Shown: positions 33,617 to 41,727 of the stretch, piece by piece
Position numbering within the stretch: the first letter of the stretch is position 1
Layout of the letters: each line of letters begins with the position of its first letter
Assembly: GCF_000468095.1 (NCBI RefSeq)
Contig: NZ_ASZC01000002.1
Span: forward strand, 457,979-521,978
Direction: 5' to 3'
Length of the DNA stretch: 64,000 bases
Origin: Pantoea sp. AS-PWVM4
Lineage (GTDB): Bacteria; Pseudomonadota; Gammaproteobacteria; Enterobacterales; Enterobacteriaceae
The notes under the pieces: model-generated
Told to the model about the DNA's origin: nothing
The model's input: only the letters and a program-made list of their open reading frames with translations
The model's database searches: none
Translations under genes and position numbers: made by a program

Positions 33617-35347
33617 ATGGCAACTGTTCAGGCTGGTATTCAGTACGCCGAGCGCGTGCTGTCTGGCGAGATTGTTGCTGGCGAACTGGTGCGTCTGGCG
33701 TGCCAGCGGTTTCTCAATGATTTAGAGCATGGGCCGGAACGCGGTATCTACTTCAGTGAGGACCGCGCCCAGCATATTCTCGACTTTTATAACTTTGTTC
33801 CCCATGTTAAAGGGGCGCTTGCGGGTAAGCCAATTGAGCTTATGCCCTGGCACATTTTTATCCTGATAAATCTGTTTGGTTTCATCATTCCCTTGGTGGA
33901 CGAGAACACAGGCAAACAGGTATCAGATGACGACGGTGATCCTGTCATGGTTCGCCGTTTTCGCACCGCTTATAACGAAGTGGCGCGTAAAAATGCCAAA
34001 TCAACGGTTTCATCGGGCATTGGTCTCTATATGACTGGTGCTGATGGTGAGGGTGGAGCGGAAGTCTATTCCGCAGCAACAACCCGAGACCAGGCGCGCA
34101 TCGTGTTTGATGATGCCAAAAACATGATTAAGAAAGCGCCCCGCACTCTGGGTCGTCTCTTTGGTCACGTAAAGCTGAATATTCACCAGGAGAGGACGGC
34201 ATCAAAGTTTGAGCCGCTTTCCAGCGATGCAAATAACCTGGACGGTCTTAACATTCACTGCGGGATAGTCGATGAGCTGCATGCTCACCGCACCCGCGAT
34301 GTATGGGACGTGCTTGAAACGGCGACCGGTGCCCGTCTTCAGTCACTGTTGTTTGCCATCACAACGGCGGGAACCAACAAAGAGGGTATTTGCTTCGAGC
34401 AGCGCGATTACGCCATCAAAGTGCTTCGCGGCGTGGTGGATGACGACACCTATTTCGCCGTTATTTATACGCTTGATGAAGATGATGATCCTTTTGATGA
34501 ATCTAACTGGCCGAAAGCTAACCCCGGCTTAGGAGTCTGCAAACGCTGGGATGATATGCGCCGTCTGGCAAAAAAGGCGAAAGAACAGATAGCAGCGCGC
34601 CCCAACTTTTTTACCAAACACCTGAATATCTGGGTCACTGCTGAAAGTGCCTGGATGGACATGGACCGCTGGGAAACATGCGAAGGTCTGGCACCGGATG
34701 AACAACTCAGTAACTGGCCCCTATGGGTTGGTATCGATCTTTCCAACAAGATTGATATCTGCGCGGCGGCCAAAACGTGGCTTTCTCCTGACGGGCATAC
34801 CCACTCGAAATACAAATTCTGGATACCTGAAGGCCGCCTGATCACCGCACCCAAACACATCGCGGAGCTTTATCAGAAGTGGTCTGATGCCGGGCATCTT
34901 GAACTGACTGACGGTGATGTGATCGACCATGCCTATATCAAAGCAGAGGTCGAAGCCTGGGTGAAGGGTGAACAGTTGCGGGAAATAGCATTCGACCCGT
35001 GGAGCGCAACACAATTCAGCCTGGCGCTGGCCGAAGAAGGTTTGCCGCTGGTAGAGGTGGCTCAGACGGTAAAAAACCTGTCGGAGTCCATGAAGTCTGT
35101 CCAGGCCGAAATTTACGGTAGTAAGTTTCACCATGACGGCAACCCCGTTATGCGGTGGATGATGTCAAACGTCACGGTCAAACCTGACAAAAATGACAAT
35201 ATTTTCCCGAATAAATCCACACCCGAAAATAAAATCGATGGCCCGGTTGCGTTATTTACCGCGAAAAGTCGCCTGTTGGTGAATGGCGGTGAGCAACCGG
35301 AAAGCCTGTCTGAACGTCTGGAAAGTTACGGCGTCCGCTCACTTTAA
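33617..35347 (+). CDS. Terminase large subunit
   Basis: A 576-aa packaging ATPase/nuclease. The ATPase has a Walker-A-like EVARKNAKSTVSSGIGLYM (about 120-138) and Walker B in HCGIVDELHAHRTRD (about 213-227). The RNase H-like nuclease domain begins near 370 (LWVGIDLSNKIDICAAAK) and includes further aspartates. It follows the small subunit by 3 bp. Confidence 0.95.
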   Translation: MATVQAGIQYAERVLSGEIVAGELVRLACQRFLNDLEHGPERGIYFSEDRAQHILDFYNFVPHVKGALAGKPIELMPWHIFILINLFGFIIPLVDENTGKQVSDDDGDPVMVRRFRTAYNEVARKNAKSTVSSGIGLYMTGADGEGGAEVYSAATTRDQARIVFDDAKNMIKKAPRTLGRLFGHVKLNIHQERTASKFEPLSSDANNLDGLNIHCGIVDELHAHRTRDVWDVLETATGARLQSLLFAITTAGTNKEGICFEQRDYAIKVLRGVVDDDTYFAVIYTLDEDDDPFDESNWPKANPGLGVCKRWDDMRRLAKKAKEQIAARPNFFTKHLNIWVTAESAWMDMDRWETCEGLAPDEQLSNWPLWVGIDLSNKIDICAAAKTWLSPDGHTHSKYKFWIPEGRLITAPKHIAELYQKWSDAGHLELTDGDVIDHAYIKAEVEAWVKGEQLREIAFDPWSATQFSLALAEEGLPLVEVAQTVKNLSESMKSVQAEIYGSKFHHDGNPVMRWMMSNVTVKPDKNDNIFPNKSTPENKIDGPVALFTAKSRLLVNGGEQPESLSERLESYGVRSL

Positions 35348-35356
35348 GAGGCAACT

Positions 35357-35542
35357 ATGTTTCTGTTTATCCTCGCTCCGATTATCGGAATGATCGGGGC
35401 TGCTCTGATTGCATTCGGTGCCTGGCAGATATATGAACCGGCAGGTTTTATTACTGCTGGCGCGCTTTGCCTTTTCTGGTCATGGGCGGTATCGAAATAC
35501 CTTTCAATTCCGCGAAAAACTGTTGGTGGGGGTGATGATTAA
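35357..35542 (+). CDS. Small membrane protein between terminase and portal
   Basis: A 61-aa protein with two hydrophobic helices ([20 protein letters not shown] and [15 protein letters not shown]). Its stop overlaps the portal start. Similar tiny genes occur at this place in HK97-like head clusters; function unknown. Confidence 0.7.
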   Translation: MFLFILAPIIGMIGAALIAFGAWQIYEPAGFITAGALCLFWSWAVSKYLSIPRKTVGGGDD

Positions 35543-36771
35543 TGTTTTTCCCCGGTATGTTCAGAAAAAACAGCACCCCGGTAACAACACCCGCTGAGCT
35601 GGCTGAAGCGGTGGGGATGTCATACGACACCTATACCGGTAAGCGGGTCAGCAGCCAGAAAGCCATGCGGCTGACGGCTGTTTTTGGCTGCGTCAGGGTG
35701 CTGGCGGAGTCGGTTGGTATGCTCCCCTGCAACCTTTACAAAATAACAGGCAATGCAAAGCAAAAAGCAGCATCAGAGCGCCTCTCTAAAGTGCTTTCGA
35801 TGAAACCTAATGACTACATGACCCCACAGGAATTCTGGGAGTTGGTGATCGTCTGCCTCTGTCTGCGCGGAAATTTCTACGCATACAAGGTGAAAGCGCT
35901 CGGTGAGGTCGTTGAGCTTCTTCCAATCGACCCCGGATGTGTTGCACCGAAATTAAACAGCCAGTGGCAACCGGTTTATCAGGTGACTTTTCCTGATGGC
36001 TCTACAGATGTGTTGGGGCAGGATGATATCTGGCATGTCCGCACGCTGACGCTCGACGGTCTTGTTGGGCTGAATCCCATAGCCTATGCGAGGGAGGCGA
36101 TTTCACTGGGGCTGGCGACTGAAGAGCATGGAGCACGGCTATTCAGCAATGGTGCGGTCACTTCCGGGGTATTGCGAACGGATCAGACACTGACAGATGC
36201 GGCTTACGGCAGGCTGAAGAAGGATTTTGAGGACCGGCATCTGGGGTTAAGCAACGCGCACAGGCCGATGATTCTGGAAATGGGCCTCGACTGGAAATCA
36301 ATGGGGCTTGATAACGAAGACAGTCAGTTTCTTGAAACGCGAAAGTTTCAGCTTGAGGAAATCTGTCGTTTATTTCGCGTCCCGATGCACCTGGTGCAGA
36401 ACACGGACAGAGCAACCTTCAGCAATATCGAAAGTCTCGGTATTGGCTTTATTAATTATTCTCTCGTCCCTTATCTCACGCGAATTGAGCAGCGAATTAA
36501 CATCGGTTTGGTCAGAGAGAGTAAACAGGGAGCCTTTTACGCCAAATTTAATGCCGGTGCGCTGTTGCGCGGGGATATGAAATCCCGATTTGAAGCCTAT
36601 TCGACGGGCATTAACTGGGGCATCTATTCACCGAATGACTGTCGTGAGCTGGAAGATTTAAACCCACGGCAGGGCGGTGATGTTTATCTCACCCCCATGA
36701 ACATGACAACGAAACCATCTGATGGCGGTTCATCAGCAAAACAGGAGGAACCGGGCAATGGCGATGAATAA
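35542..36771 (+). CDS. Portal protein (HK97 family)
   Basis: A 409-aa portal forming the dodecameric DNA channel of the head. Typical features are TAVFGCVRVLAESVGMLPCN, NAVTSGVLRT-like GAVTSGVLRTDQTL, QFLETRKFQLEEICRLFRVP and TFSNIESLGIGF. The Pro/Gly/Ser-rich C-terminus is the usual disordered tail. Confidence 0.95.
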   Translation: MFFPGMFRKNSTPVTTPAELAEAVGMSYDTYTGKRVSSQKAMRLTAVFGCVRVLAESVGMLPCNLYKITGNAKQKAASERLSKVLSMKPNDYMTPQEFWELVIVCLCLRGNFYAYKVKALGEVVELLPIDPGCVAPKLNSQWQPVYQVTFPDGSTDVLGQDDIWHVRTLTLDGLVGLNPIAYAREAISLGLATEEHGARLFSNGAVTSGVLRTDQTLTDAAYGRLKKDFEDRHLGLSNAHRPMILEMGLDWKSMGLDNEDSQFLETRKFQLEEICRLFRVPMHLVQNTDRATFSNIESLGIGFINYSLVPYLTRIEQRINIGLVRESKQGAFYAKFNAGALLRGDMKSRFEAYSTGINWGIYSPNDCRELEDLNPRQGGDVYLTPMNMTTKPSDGGSSAKQEEPGNGDE

Positions 36772-37411
36772 ACAGCGGATGGATATCCCGCTGAAACTGA
36801 AATCTGTCAGTGATGGCGGAGAGTTTGAGGGGTATGGCTCAGTTTTTGGCGTTAAAGACAGCTATGACGATGTCGTTGTGCCTGGTGCTTTCGCCGCTTC
36901 ACTCCAGATGTGGAAGGAAAAAAATTCGATGCCTGCCATGCTCTGGCAACATCAGATGGATGAGCCAATCGGCATCTATACGGAAATGAAAGAGGACGAA
37001 GTTGGCCTGTATGTAAAAGGGCGACTTCTAATCGATGATGACCCTCTCGCCAGACGCGCACATGCACATATGAAGGCCGGTTCTTTAACCGGCCTTTCTA
37101 TTGGCTACATGCTTAAAGACTGGGAATACGACCGGACCAAAGAGGTTTTTCTCCTGAAAGAAATCGACCTCTGGGAGGTCAGCCCGGTCACGTTCCCGTC
37201 AAATGATGAGGCGCGAATCAGTGATGTAAAAAGCGCCTTTGCACGGGGTGAAACCCCGTCACAGAAGAGTATTGAAAGAGTCCTGCGCGATGTCGGACTT
37301 TCCCGCACCCAGGCCAAAGCATTCATGGCCGGGGGCTATGGCGCACTGTCTCAGCGTGATGCTGGTGGCGTGAATGCCGCACTGGATGCATTGAAAAACA
37401 TTAATTTTTAG
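36758..37411 (+). CDS. Prohead protease (HK97 family, S78)
   Basis: A 217-aa maturation protease starting MAMNKQRMDIPLKLKSVSDG at 36758 behind AGGAGGAA, overlapping the portal gene by 14 bp. GYGSVFGVKDSYDDVVVPGA, the catalytic histidine near MLWQHQMDEPIG and serine in GSLTGLSIGY are family hallmarks. It removes the delta domain of the capsid protein. Confidence 0.94.
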   Translation: MAMNKQRMDIPLKLKSVSDGGEFEGYGSVFGVKDSYDDVVVPGAFAASLQMWKEKNSMPAMLWQHQMDEPIGIYTEMKEDEVGLYVKGRLLIDDDPLARRAHAHMKAGSLTGLSIGYMLKDWEYDRTKEVFLLKEIDLWEVSPVTFPSNDEARISDVKSAFARGETPSQKSIERVLRDVGLSRTQAKAFMAGGYGALSQRDAGGVNAALDALKNINF

Positions 37412-37424
37412 TCAGGAGTGAATC

Positions 37425-38636
37425 ATGTCAGTAGAAATTAAAGACGTTGAGCTGGTCGCGCAGGAACTTCAGCAGAAATTTGACGATTTCCGCGCAAAAA
37501 ATGACAAGCGCATTGATGCGATTGAGCAGGAAAAGGGGAAGTTGGCCGGGGAAGTTGAGACGCTTAACGGCAAGCTGACCGAGCTTGATCAGCTGAAATC
37601 AGCCCTTGAAGAGGAACTGAAGCAGGTCAAACGTCCCGGTGGCGGTACACAGAGTAAAGCGGCGGGTGAACATAAAACCGCTTTCATCGACTTCATGCGT
37701 AAAGGCAAAGAAGACGGCTTGCGCGATCTGGAGCGTAAGGCGTTGCAGGTCGGCATGGATGAAGACGGTGGCTATGCAGTCCCGGAAGAGCTGGACCGCA
37801 CCATCCTTGATCTTCTGAAAGATGAAGTGGTGATGCGTCAGGAGGCTACCACCATCACCGTGGGTGGGGCGAACTATAAAAAGCTGGTGAATCTCGGTGG
37901 TACGGCTTCCGGTTGGGTGGGGGAAACCGACACACGTCCGGAAACCGCCGCGTCGAAGCTTGGACAGATTGAACCGTTTATGGGTGAAATCTACGGAAAC
38001 CCCCAGGCAACGCAGACCATGCTGGATGACGCCTTCTTCAATGTTGAAGACTGGATTAACAGCGAGCTGGCGATCGAGTTTGCTGAACAGGAAGAAATCG
38101 CCTTCACCAGTGGTGACGGAACCAAAAAGCCGAAAGGCTTTCTGGCCTACGCCTCCAGTCTGGAAGATGACAAAGCCCGCGCGTTCGGCACCTTGCAACA
38201 TATGTTGTCCGGTGCTGCCGGTGCAGTGACCGCTGATGCGATCATCAAACTGGTGTATACGCTCCGCAAAGTCCACCGTAACGGCGCGAAGTTCATGATG
38301 AACAATAACAGCCTCTTTGCCGTCCGTATCCTGAAGGATTCGGAAGGCAACTATCTGTGGCGTCCGGGGCTTGAGCTGGGCCAGCCGTCATCTCTGGCAG
38401 GTTATGGCGTGGCTGAGAATGAGCAGATGCCTGATATCGTAGCTGATGCGAAAGCCATCGCATTTGGCAACTTCAAGCGTGGTTACACCATCGTAGACCG
38501 TATCGGCACGCGCATTCTGCGTGACCCCTACACCAACAAACCGTTTGTGGGTTTCTACACCACCAAGCGCACTGGTGGCATGCTGGCTGATTCTCAGGCC
38601 ATCAAACTGATGCAAATCGGTGTAGATGCTGGTTAA
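37425..38636 (+). CDS. Major capsid protein (HK97 fold)
   Basis: A 403-aa major head protein. Residues about 1-100 are a charged coiled-coil delta scaffold (RIDAIEQEKGKLAGEVETLN). The mature domain starts near KALQVGMDEDGGYAVPEELD and has the E-loop, FAEQEEIAFTSGDGTKKPKG and AIAFGNFKRGYTIVDRIGTR. The HK97 cross-link lysine cannot be assigned with certainty. Confidence 0.96.
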   Translation: MSVEIKDVELVAQELQQKFDDFRAKNDKRIDAIEQEKGKLAGEVETLNGKLTELDQLKSALEEELKQVKRPGGGTQSKAAGEHKTAFIDFMRKGKEDGLRDLERKALQVGMDEDGGYAVPEELDRTILDLLKDEVVMRQEATTITVGGANYKKLVNLGGTASGWVGETDTRPETAASKLGQIEPFMGEIYGNPQATQTMLDDAFFNVEDWINSELAIEFAEQEEIAFTSGDGTKKPKGFLAYASSLEDDKARAFGTLQHMLSGAAGAVTADAIIKLVYTLRKVHRNGAKFMMNNNSLFAVRILKDSEGNYLWRPGLELGQPSSLAGYGVAENEQMPDIVADAKAIAFGNFKRGYTIVDRIGTRILRDPYTNKPFVGFYTTKRTGGMLADSQAIKLMQIGVDAG

Positions 38637-38675
38637 TCCTCTACGGGGCTTAGGCCCCTTTTTCTGGAGTGAAAA

Positions 38676-38951
38676 ATGCCAAAACTTCTTAAAACCCTGA
38701 AGTGGTCCCCTGATGGTTGTCAGGTAAAAGCTTTTAATGCTGGTGAATACGCCGATGGTGAACTGCCTGAACGCGCGCTGGAAGTGGCCGCGCAGATGGG
38801 TTTGCTTGCGGCTGAGGAACAGAAGCCGGATGCTGATGAGCAGCCAGAGCAGCCAGAGCAGCCAGAGCAGCCAGAGCAGCCAGAGCAGCCAGAGCAGCCA
38901 GAGCAGCCAGAGCAGCCAGAAGAAACTGCGGATAAAAAAGCTAAAAAATAA
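38676..38951 (+). CDS. Small head protein with QPE tandem repeat
   Basis: A 91-aa protein. Residues 1-50 form a small domain (LLKTLKWSPDGCQVKAFNAG, LPERALEVAAQMGLL); the rest is nine repeats of a Glu-Gln-Pro triplet and a lysine-rich end. The gene lies between capsid and head-tail connector. A decoration or completion role is possible. The repeat is encoded by a 9-bp minisatellite. Confidence 0.75.
   Translation: MPKLLKTLKWSPDGCQVKAFNAGEYADGELPERALEVAAQMGLLAAEEQKPDADEQPEQPEQPEQPEQPEQPEQPEQPEQPEETADKKAKK
38841..38919 (+). repeat. In-frame 9-bp minisatellite (CAGCCAGAG)
   Basis: Eight perfect tandem copies of CAGCCAGAG from 38841 and a ninth differing at its last base. Being a multiple of three, copy-number changes alter protein length by three residues without frameshift. 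Confidence 0.95.
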
Positions 38952-38980
38952 CCGTTCCGAAAGTTAATGCGGAGAAAGCA

Positions 38981-39286
38981 ATGATCCCATCATTGGAAGA
39001 GCTGCGTGTTCAGTGCCGGATTGATAGTGACAATACCGACGAGGATTCTCTCCTTGAGCTTTATGTCTCTGCGGCACGCGAAGAAGCCGAGCAGTTTCTG
39101 AATCGTCGGCTTTACGATGACTCGGTTCCTGATGATGACACCACGGGGATTGTGATCACCCCATCAATTAAGCTCCGGGTCATGCAACTGGTAAACTTCT
39201 GGTATGACAATCGGGATCAACCTGAAGTGGTTCCCGATTTTTTCTTTAACGGCATCAGGAGCTACCGGTTACAGCCTGGCACATAG
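38981..39286 (+). CDS. Head-tail connector (gp6-like)
   Basis: A 101-aa helical protein with SLEELRVQCRIDSDNTDEDS and YVSAAREEAEQFLNRRLYD, matching the HK97 gp6-like connector (DNA-packaging protein) family. It forms the ring below the portal. Confidence 0.88.
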   Translation: MIPSLEELRVQCRIDSDNTDEDSLLELYVSAAREEAEQFLNRRLYDDSVPDDDTTGIVITPSIKLRVMQLVNFWYDNRDQPEVVPDFFFNGIRSYRLQPGT

Positions 39287-39297
39287 AGGAGGGCAGA

Positions 39298-39636
39298 ATG
39301 CAGGCAGGGCGATTACGCGACCGTGTGACTGTCAGCAACTTTACCTCAACGCGTTCACCTTCAGGCCAGCCGGTTGAGCAGTGGTCCGATGGAAAAACGG
39401 TCTGGGCTGAGGTTAAGGGCATCAGTGGGCGTGAGTTAATGTCCTCTGGTGCAGAGTATGCCGAGGCAACAGTGCGAGTGTGGGTTCGTTACCGCAGTGA
39501 TATTACGGCGTCATCCCGCCTGAAAGTTCTTACCGGCCCATTTAAAGGGAAAGTCCTGGAGGTGAGCGGTACGCCGATTCCTGATGAACGAATGACGATT
39601 CTTGAAGTGCTTTGTAAGCAGGGGGTGAAGACGTGA
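39298..39636 (+). CDS. Head closure / head-tail adaptor protein
   Basis: A 112-aa protein with MQAGRLRDRVTVSNFTSTRS, TVWAEVKGISGRELMSS and RYRSDITASSRLKVL, the pattern of SPP1 gp16-like head-tail joining proteins. It overlaps the next gene by 4 bp. Confidence 0.88.
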   Translation: MQAGRLRDRVTVSNFTSTRSPSGQPVEQWSDGKTVWAEVKGISGRELMSSGAEYAEATVRVWVRYRSDITASSRLKVLTGPFKGKVLEVSGTPIPDERMTILEVLCKQGVKT

Positions 39637-40079
39637 TCGACACCAAACTGGACTTTTCCGGCCTGATGGATTTGAGCAATGACCTGTTAGCGCTCAGTAA
39701 GGCTGAAAACCGGAAGGTGATGCGTGATGCGACCCGCGCCGCTGCCACAGTTTTTCAGGAAGAAGTTATCAAGCGTGCGCCAGTGAGAACGGGAAAACTG
39801 AAGAAAAATATCGTTGTGATGACTCAGCGCGATCGCAGCGGGAATATTTCTTCCGGCGTTCACATTCGCGGGACCAACCCCCGCACCGGCAACAGCGATA
39901 ACAAGCTGAAAACCAAAGACTCACGCAACGCTTTTTACTGGCGATTTGTCGAGTTGGGAACATCAAACATGCCTGCTGTGCCGTTTGTCCGGCCTGCATA
40001 TGACGCCAGGCAGGAGGAGGCGGCAAAAGTCGCCTTTGCAAGGGCGAACCAGGCCGTTGATGAGGCGCTGTCAAAATGA
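39633..40079 (+). CDS. HK97 gp10-like tail-completion protein
   Basis: A 148-aa protein with GTG start. DATRAAATVFQEEVIKRAPV, RTGKLKKNIVVM and FVELGTSNMPAVPFVRPAYD are the defining features of the HK97-gp10 family at the head-tail interface. Confidence 0.9.
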   Translation: MIDTKLDFSGLMDLSNDLLALSKAENRKVMRDATRAAATVFQEEVIKRAPVRTGKLKKNIVVMTQRDRSGNISSGVHIRGTNPRTGNSDNKLKTKDSRNAFYWRFVELGTSNMPAVPFVRPAYDARQEEAAKVAFARANQAVDEALSK

Positions 40080-40423
40080 CTGAGTCGCAGATTTATTCGC
40101 TTATCGGTGACCTGGCTGATGGTCAGGTTTATCCCTATGTGGTGCCACTGAATCCGCAGGGTGAGCCTTCCGTGTCACCGCCGTGGGTGGTTTTTACTGT
40201 AGTGAGTGAGGTTTTCGGCGACACGCTGTGTGGACCCGCTGAGGAAAACGGCACTCTTCAGGTTGATGTTTACGCACTGACCACAGACGAGGCCCGTAGC
40301 ATACGGGAGCAGGTCGCTGTCGTGCTTGGGCCACTGCAATTCACCCAGCTTAACAAAACCAACGGTTATGAAACCGACACCGGGTTATACCGGGCCACGC
40401 TGGAGATACAGATCCAGCAGTAA
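40076..40423 (+). CDS. DUF3168 tail terminator-like protein
   Basis: A 115-aa protein with IYSLIGDLADGQVYPYVVPL, PPWVVFTVVSEVFGD and QVDVYALTTDEARSIREQV, matching the DUF3168 (gpU-like tail terminator) family. It overlaps the previous gene by 4 bp. Confidence 0.85.
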   Translation: MTESQIYSLIGDLADGQVYPYVVPLNPQGEPSVSPPWVVFTVVSEVFGDTLCGPAEENGTLQVDVYALTTDEARSIREQVAVVLGPLQFTQLNKTNGYETDTGLYRATLEIQIQQ

Positions 40424-40441
40424 CCAACCCTCTCAATAACG

Positions 40442-40463
40442 ACCGGCGAAAGCCGGTTTTTTT
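40442..40463 (+). terminator. Terminator-like hairpin before tail tube gene
   Basis: ACCGGC-GAAA-GCCGGT followed by seven T residues within the late operon. Q-modified polymerase would read through it; it may serve as an attenuator. Confidence 0.7.
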
Positions 40464-40478
40464 ATGCCTGGAGAAAAC

Positions 40479-40949
40479 ATGACCAGCAAATATGAAGTTA
40501 CAAAGGGGATGACCATTGGTGTATCCAGTGCGGTTATCACTGCTGATGCATTCAATGACGCTGCTTTTCCTGATGAAACAGTAACGTTTCTCGATGCGGA
40601 GTGCGCGACGAAAGAGATCACATATACCGGTGGACAGAAGGCCGATATTGATGTGACAACGCTGTGCTCCACAGAACAGGAGCAGACCAACGGACTTGCC
40701 GCACCGGCTGAAATGAGCATCAGCCGTAACTGGGTTGGTGATGAAGAGGCACAGCTTGCACTTCAGACGGCCTATGAAAACGATGAGTTACGGGCGCTGA
40801 AAGTCGTTTTCCCGTCAGGGAATGGTTTTTATCTGCTGGTAGAGGTGCGCCAGAGTTCATGGGGGGCCACCACGTCATCAGTTGTCAGTGCGACCTATTC
40901 CCTGCGTGTACGTGGCAAAGCAAAACGCATTATTGCGTCAGGTTCGTAA
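40479..40949 (+). CDS. Major tail tube protein
   Basis: A 156-aa tail tube subunit starting MTSKYEVTKGMTIGVSSAVI at 40479 behind GGAG. Features are YTGGQKADIDVTTLCSTEQE and GLAAPAEMSISRNWV. Its size and place before the G/T chaperones fit the tube protein. Confidence 0.88.
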   Translation: MTSKYEVTKGMTIGVSSAVITADAFNDAAFPDETVTFLDAECATKEITYTGGQKADIDVTTLCSTEQEQTNGLAAPAEMSISRNWVGDEEAQLALQTAYENDELRALKVVFPSGNGFYLLVEVRQSSWGATTSSVVSATYSLRVRGKAKRIIASGS

Positions 40950-41002
40950 GCGGCTCAGGCCGCTTTACTCCTCTTTTCTCTTCCCTTATCTGAGAATTCC
41001 AA

Positions 41003-41407
41003 ATGTCTAAAACTGCTCAACCCAAAGTTTCACTCCGCACACTGGCGCTGGCCCCATCATCGGGCTTCCGCTCGAAAGTGGTCACCGTTCCTGAATGGAA
41101 TGGTGCAAAAGTTATGCTTCGTGAACCATCCGGCGAAGTCTGGGTGAAATTCCGCGAGATCATGACGCCTCCTGAGTTGAAAGAAGGCGAGGAGCCGCAG
41201 AAACTCACGGCACAGCAAGAGTTTATCCGCAACAAAAAAGCGGATGTGGTGATGTTCCTCGGCATCCTGCTGGATGAAGAGGGTAATCGCGTATTCAGTG
41301 ATGAAGACGAATCCACCGTGTCAGAAATTTATGGTCCGGTTCATTCCCGCTTACTTTCTCAGGCGCTTAACCTCGGCCTTTCTCAGGAAGCCGCAGAGGC
41401 AAAGTAA
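41003..41407 (+). CDS. Tail assembly chaperone (gpG-like)
   Basis: A 134-aa protein that coats the tape measure during tail assembly. VPEWNGAKVMLREPSGEVWV and KADVVMFLGILLDEEGNRVF fit gpG-type chaperones. It ends GCA AAG TAA. A -1 slip on AAAG at that stop would continue into the next frame, open from 41371, giving the longer G-T product made by most siphoviruses. Confidence 0.85.
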   Translation: MSKTAQPKVSLRTLALAPSSGFRSKVVTVPEWNGAKVMLREPSGEVWVKFREIMTPPELKEGEEPQKLTAQQEFIRNKKADVVMFLGILLDEEGNRVFSDEDESTVSEIYGPVHSRLLSQALNLGLSQEAAEAK

Positions 41408-41430
41408 AAGAGCCGCTGACTTTCTTTCTG

Positions 41431-41694
41431 ATGTCGCTGGCGCTCCGTCTGGGGCGCACCCTCCATGAGTTACGCGAAACCCTGACCGCCAGTGAGCTGA
41501 AAATGTGGCTGGCCTATGATCGTATCAGCCCGATTGGTGACTGGCGCGGTGATATTCAGGCCGCTCAGGTGGTTACTGCTGTCCTGAATGCTCAGGGCGC
41601 TAAAGCATCCATTTCAGAAATGGTTCTGAAGTGGGGGCAAGCCGAAGAAGAGGAAGAAATCAGCGGCCTGGAAGAGTGGATGTCTGGTCTTTAA
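41431..41694 (+). CDS. Tail assembly protein T (frameshift partner)
   Basis: An 87-aa frame starting MSLALRLGRTLHELRETLTA, typical of DUF4035/gpT domains (KMWLAYDRISPIGDWRGDI). The frame is open back to 41371 and lies -1 relative to the G gene, so it is probably expressed mainly as a G-T fusion. No strong independent ribosome site precedes the ATG. Confidence 0.85.
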   Translation: MSLALRLGRTLHELRETLTASELKMWLAYDRISPIGDWRGDIQAAQVVTAVLNAQGAKASISEMVLKWGQAEEEEEISGLEEWMSGL

Positions 41695-41727
41695 TTCCCG
41701 CGCCAGCGGGCTTTAAACGGGTGAATT

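Noticed and set aside
38841..38919. CRISPR array
   Set aside because: Units are 9 bp, contiguous and without spacers; no CRISPR array or cas gene is visible in the window.
38737..38967. Second frame through the minisatellite (SQSSQ repeats)
   Set aside because: A shadow created by the 9-bp repeat; no ribosome site and no pattern outside the repeat.
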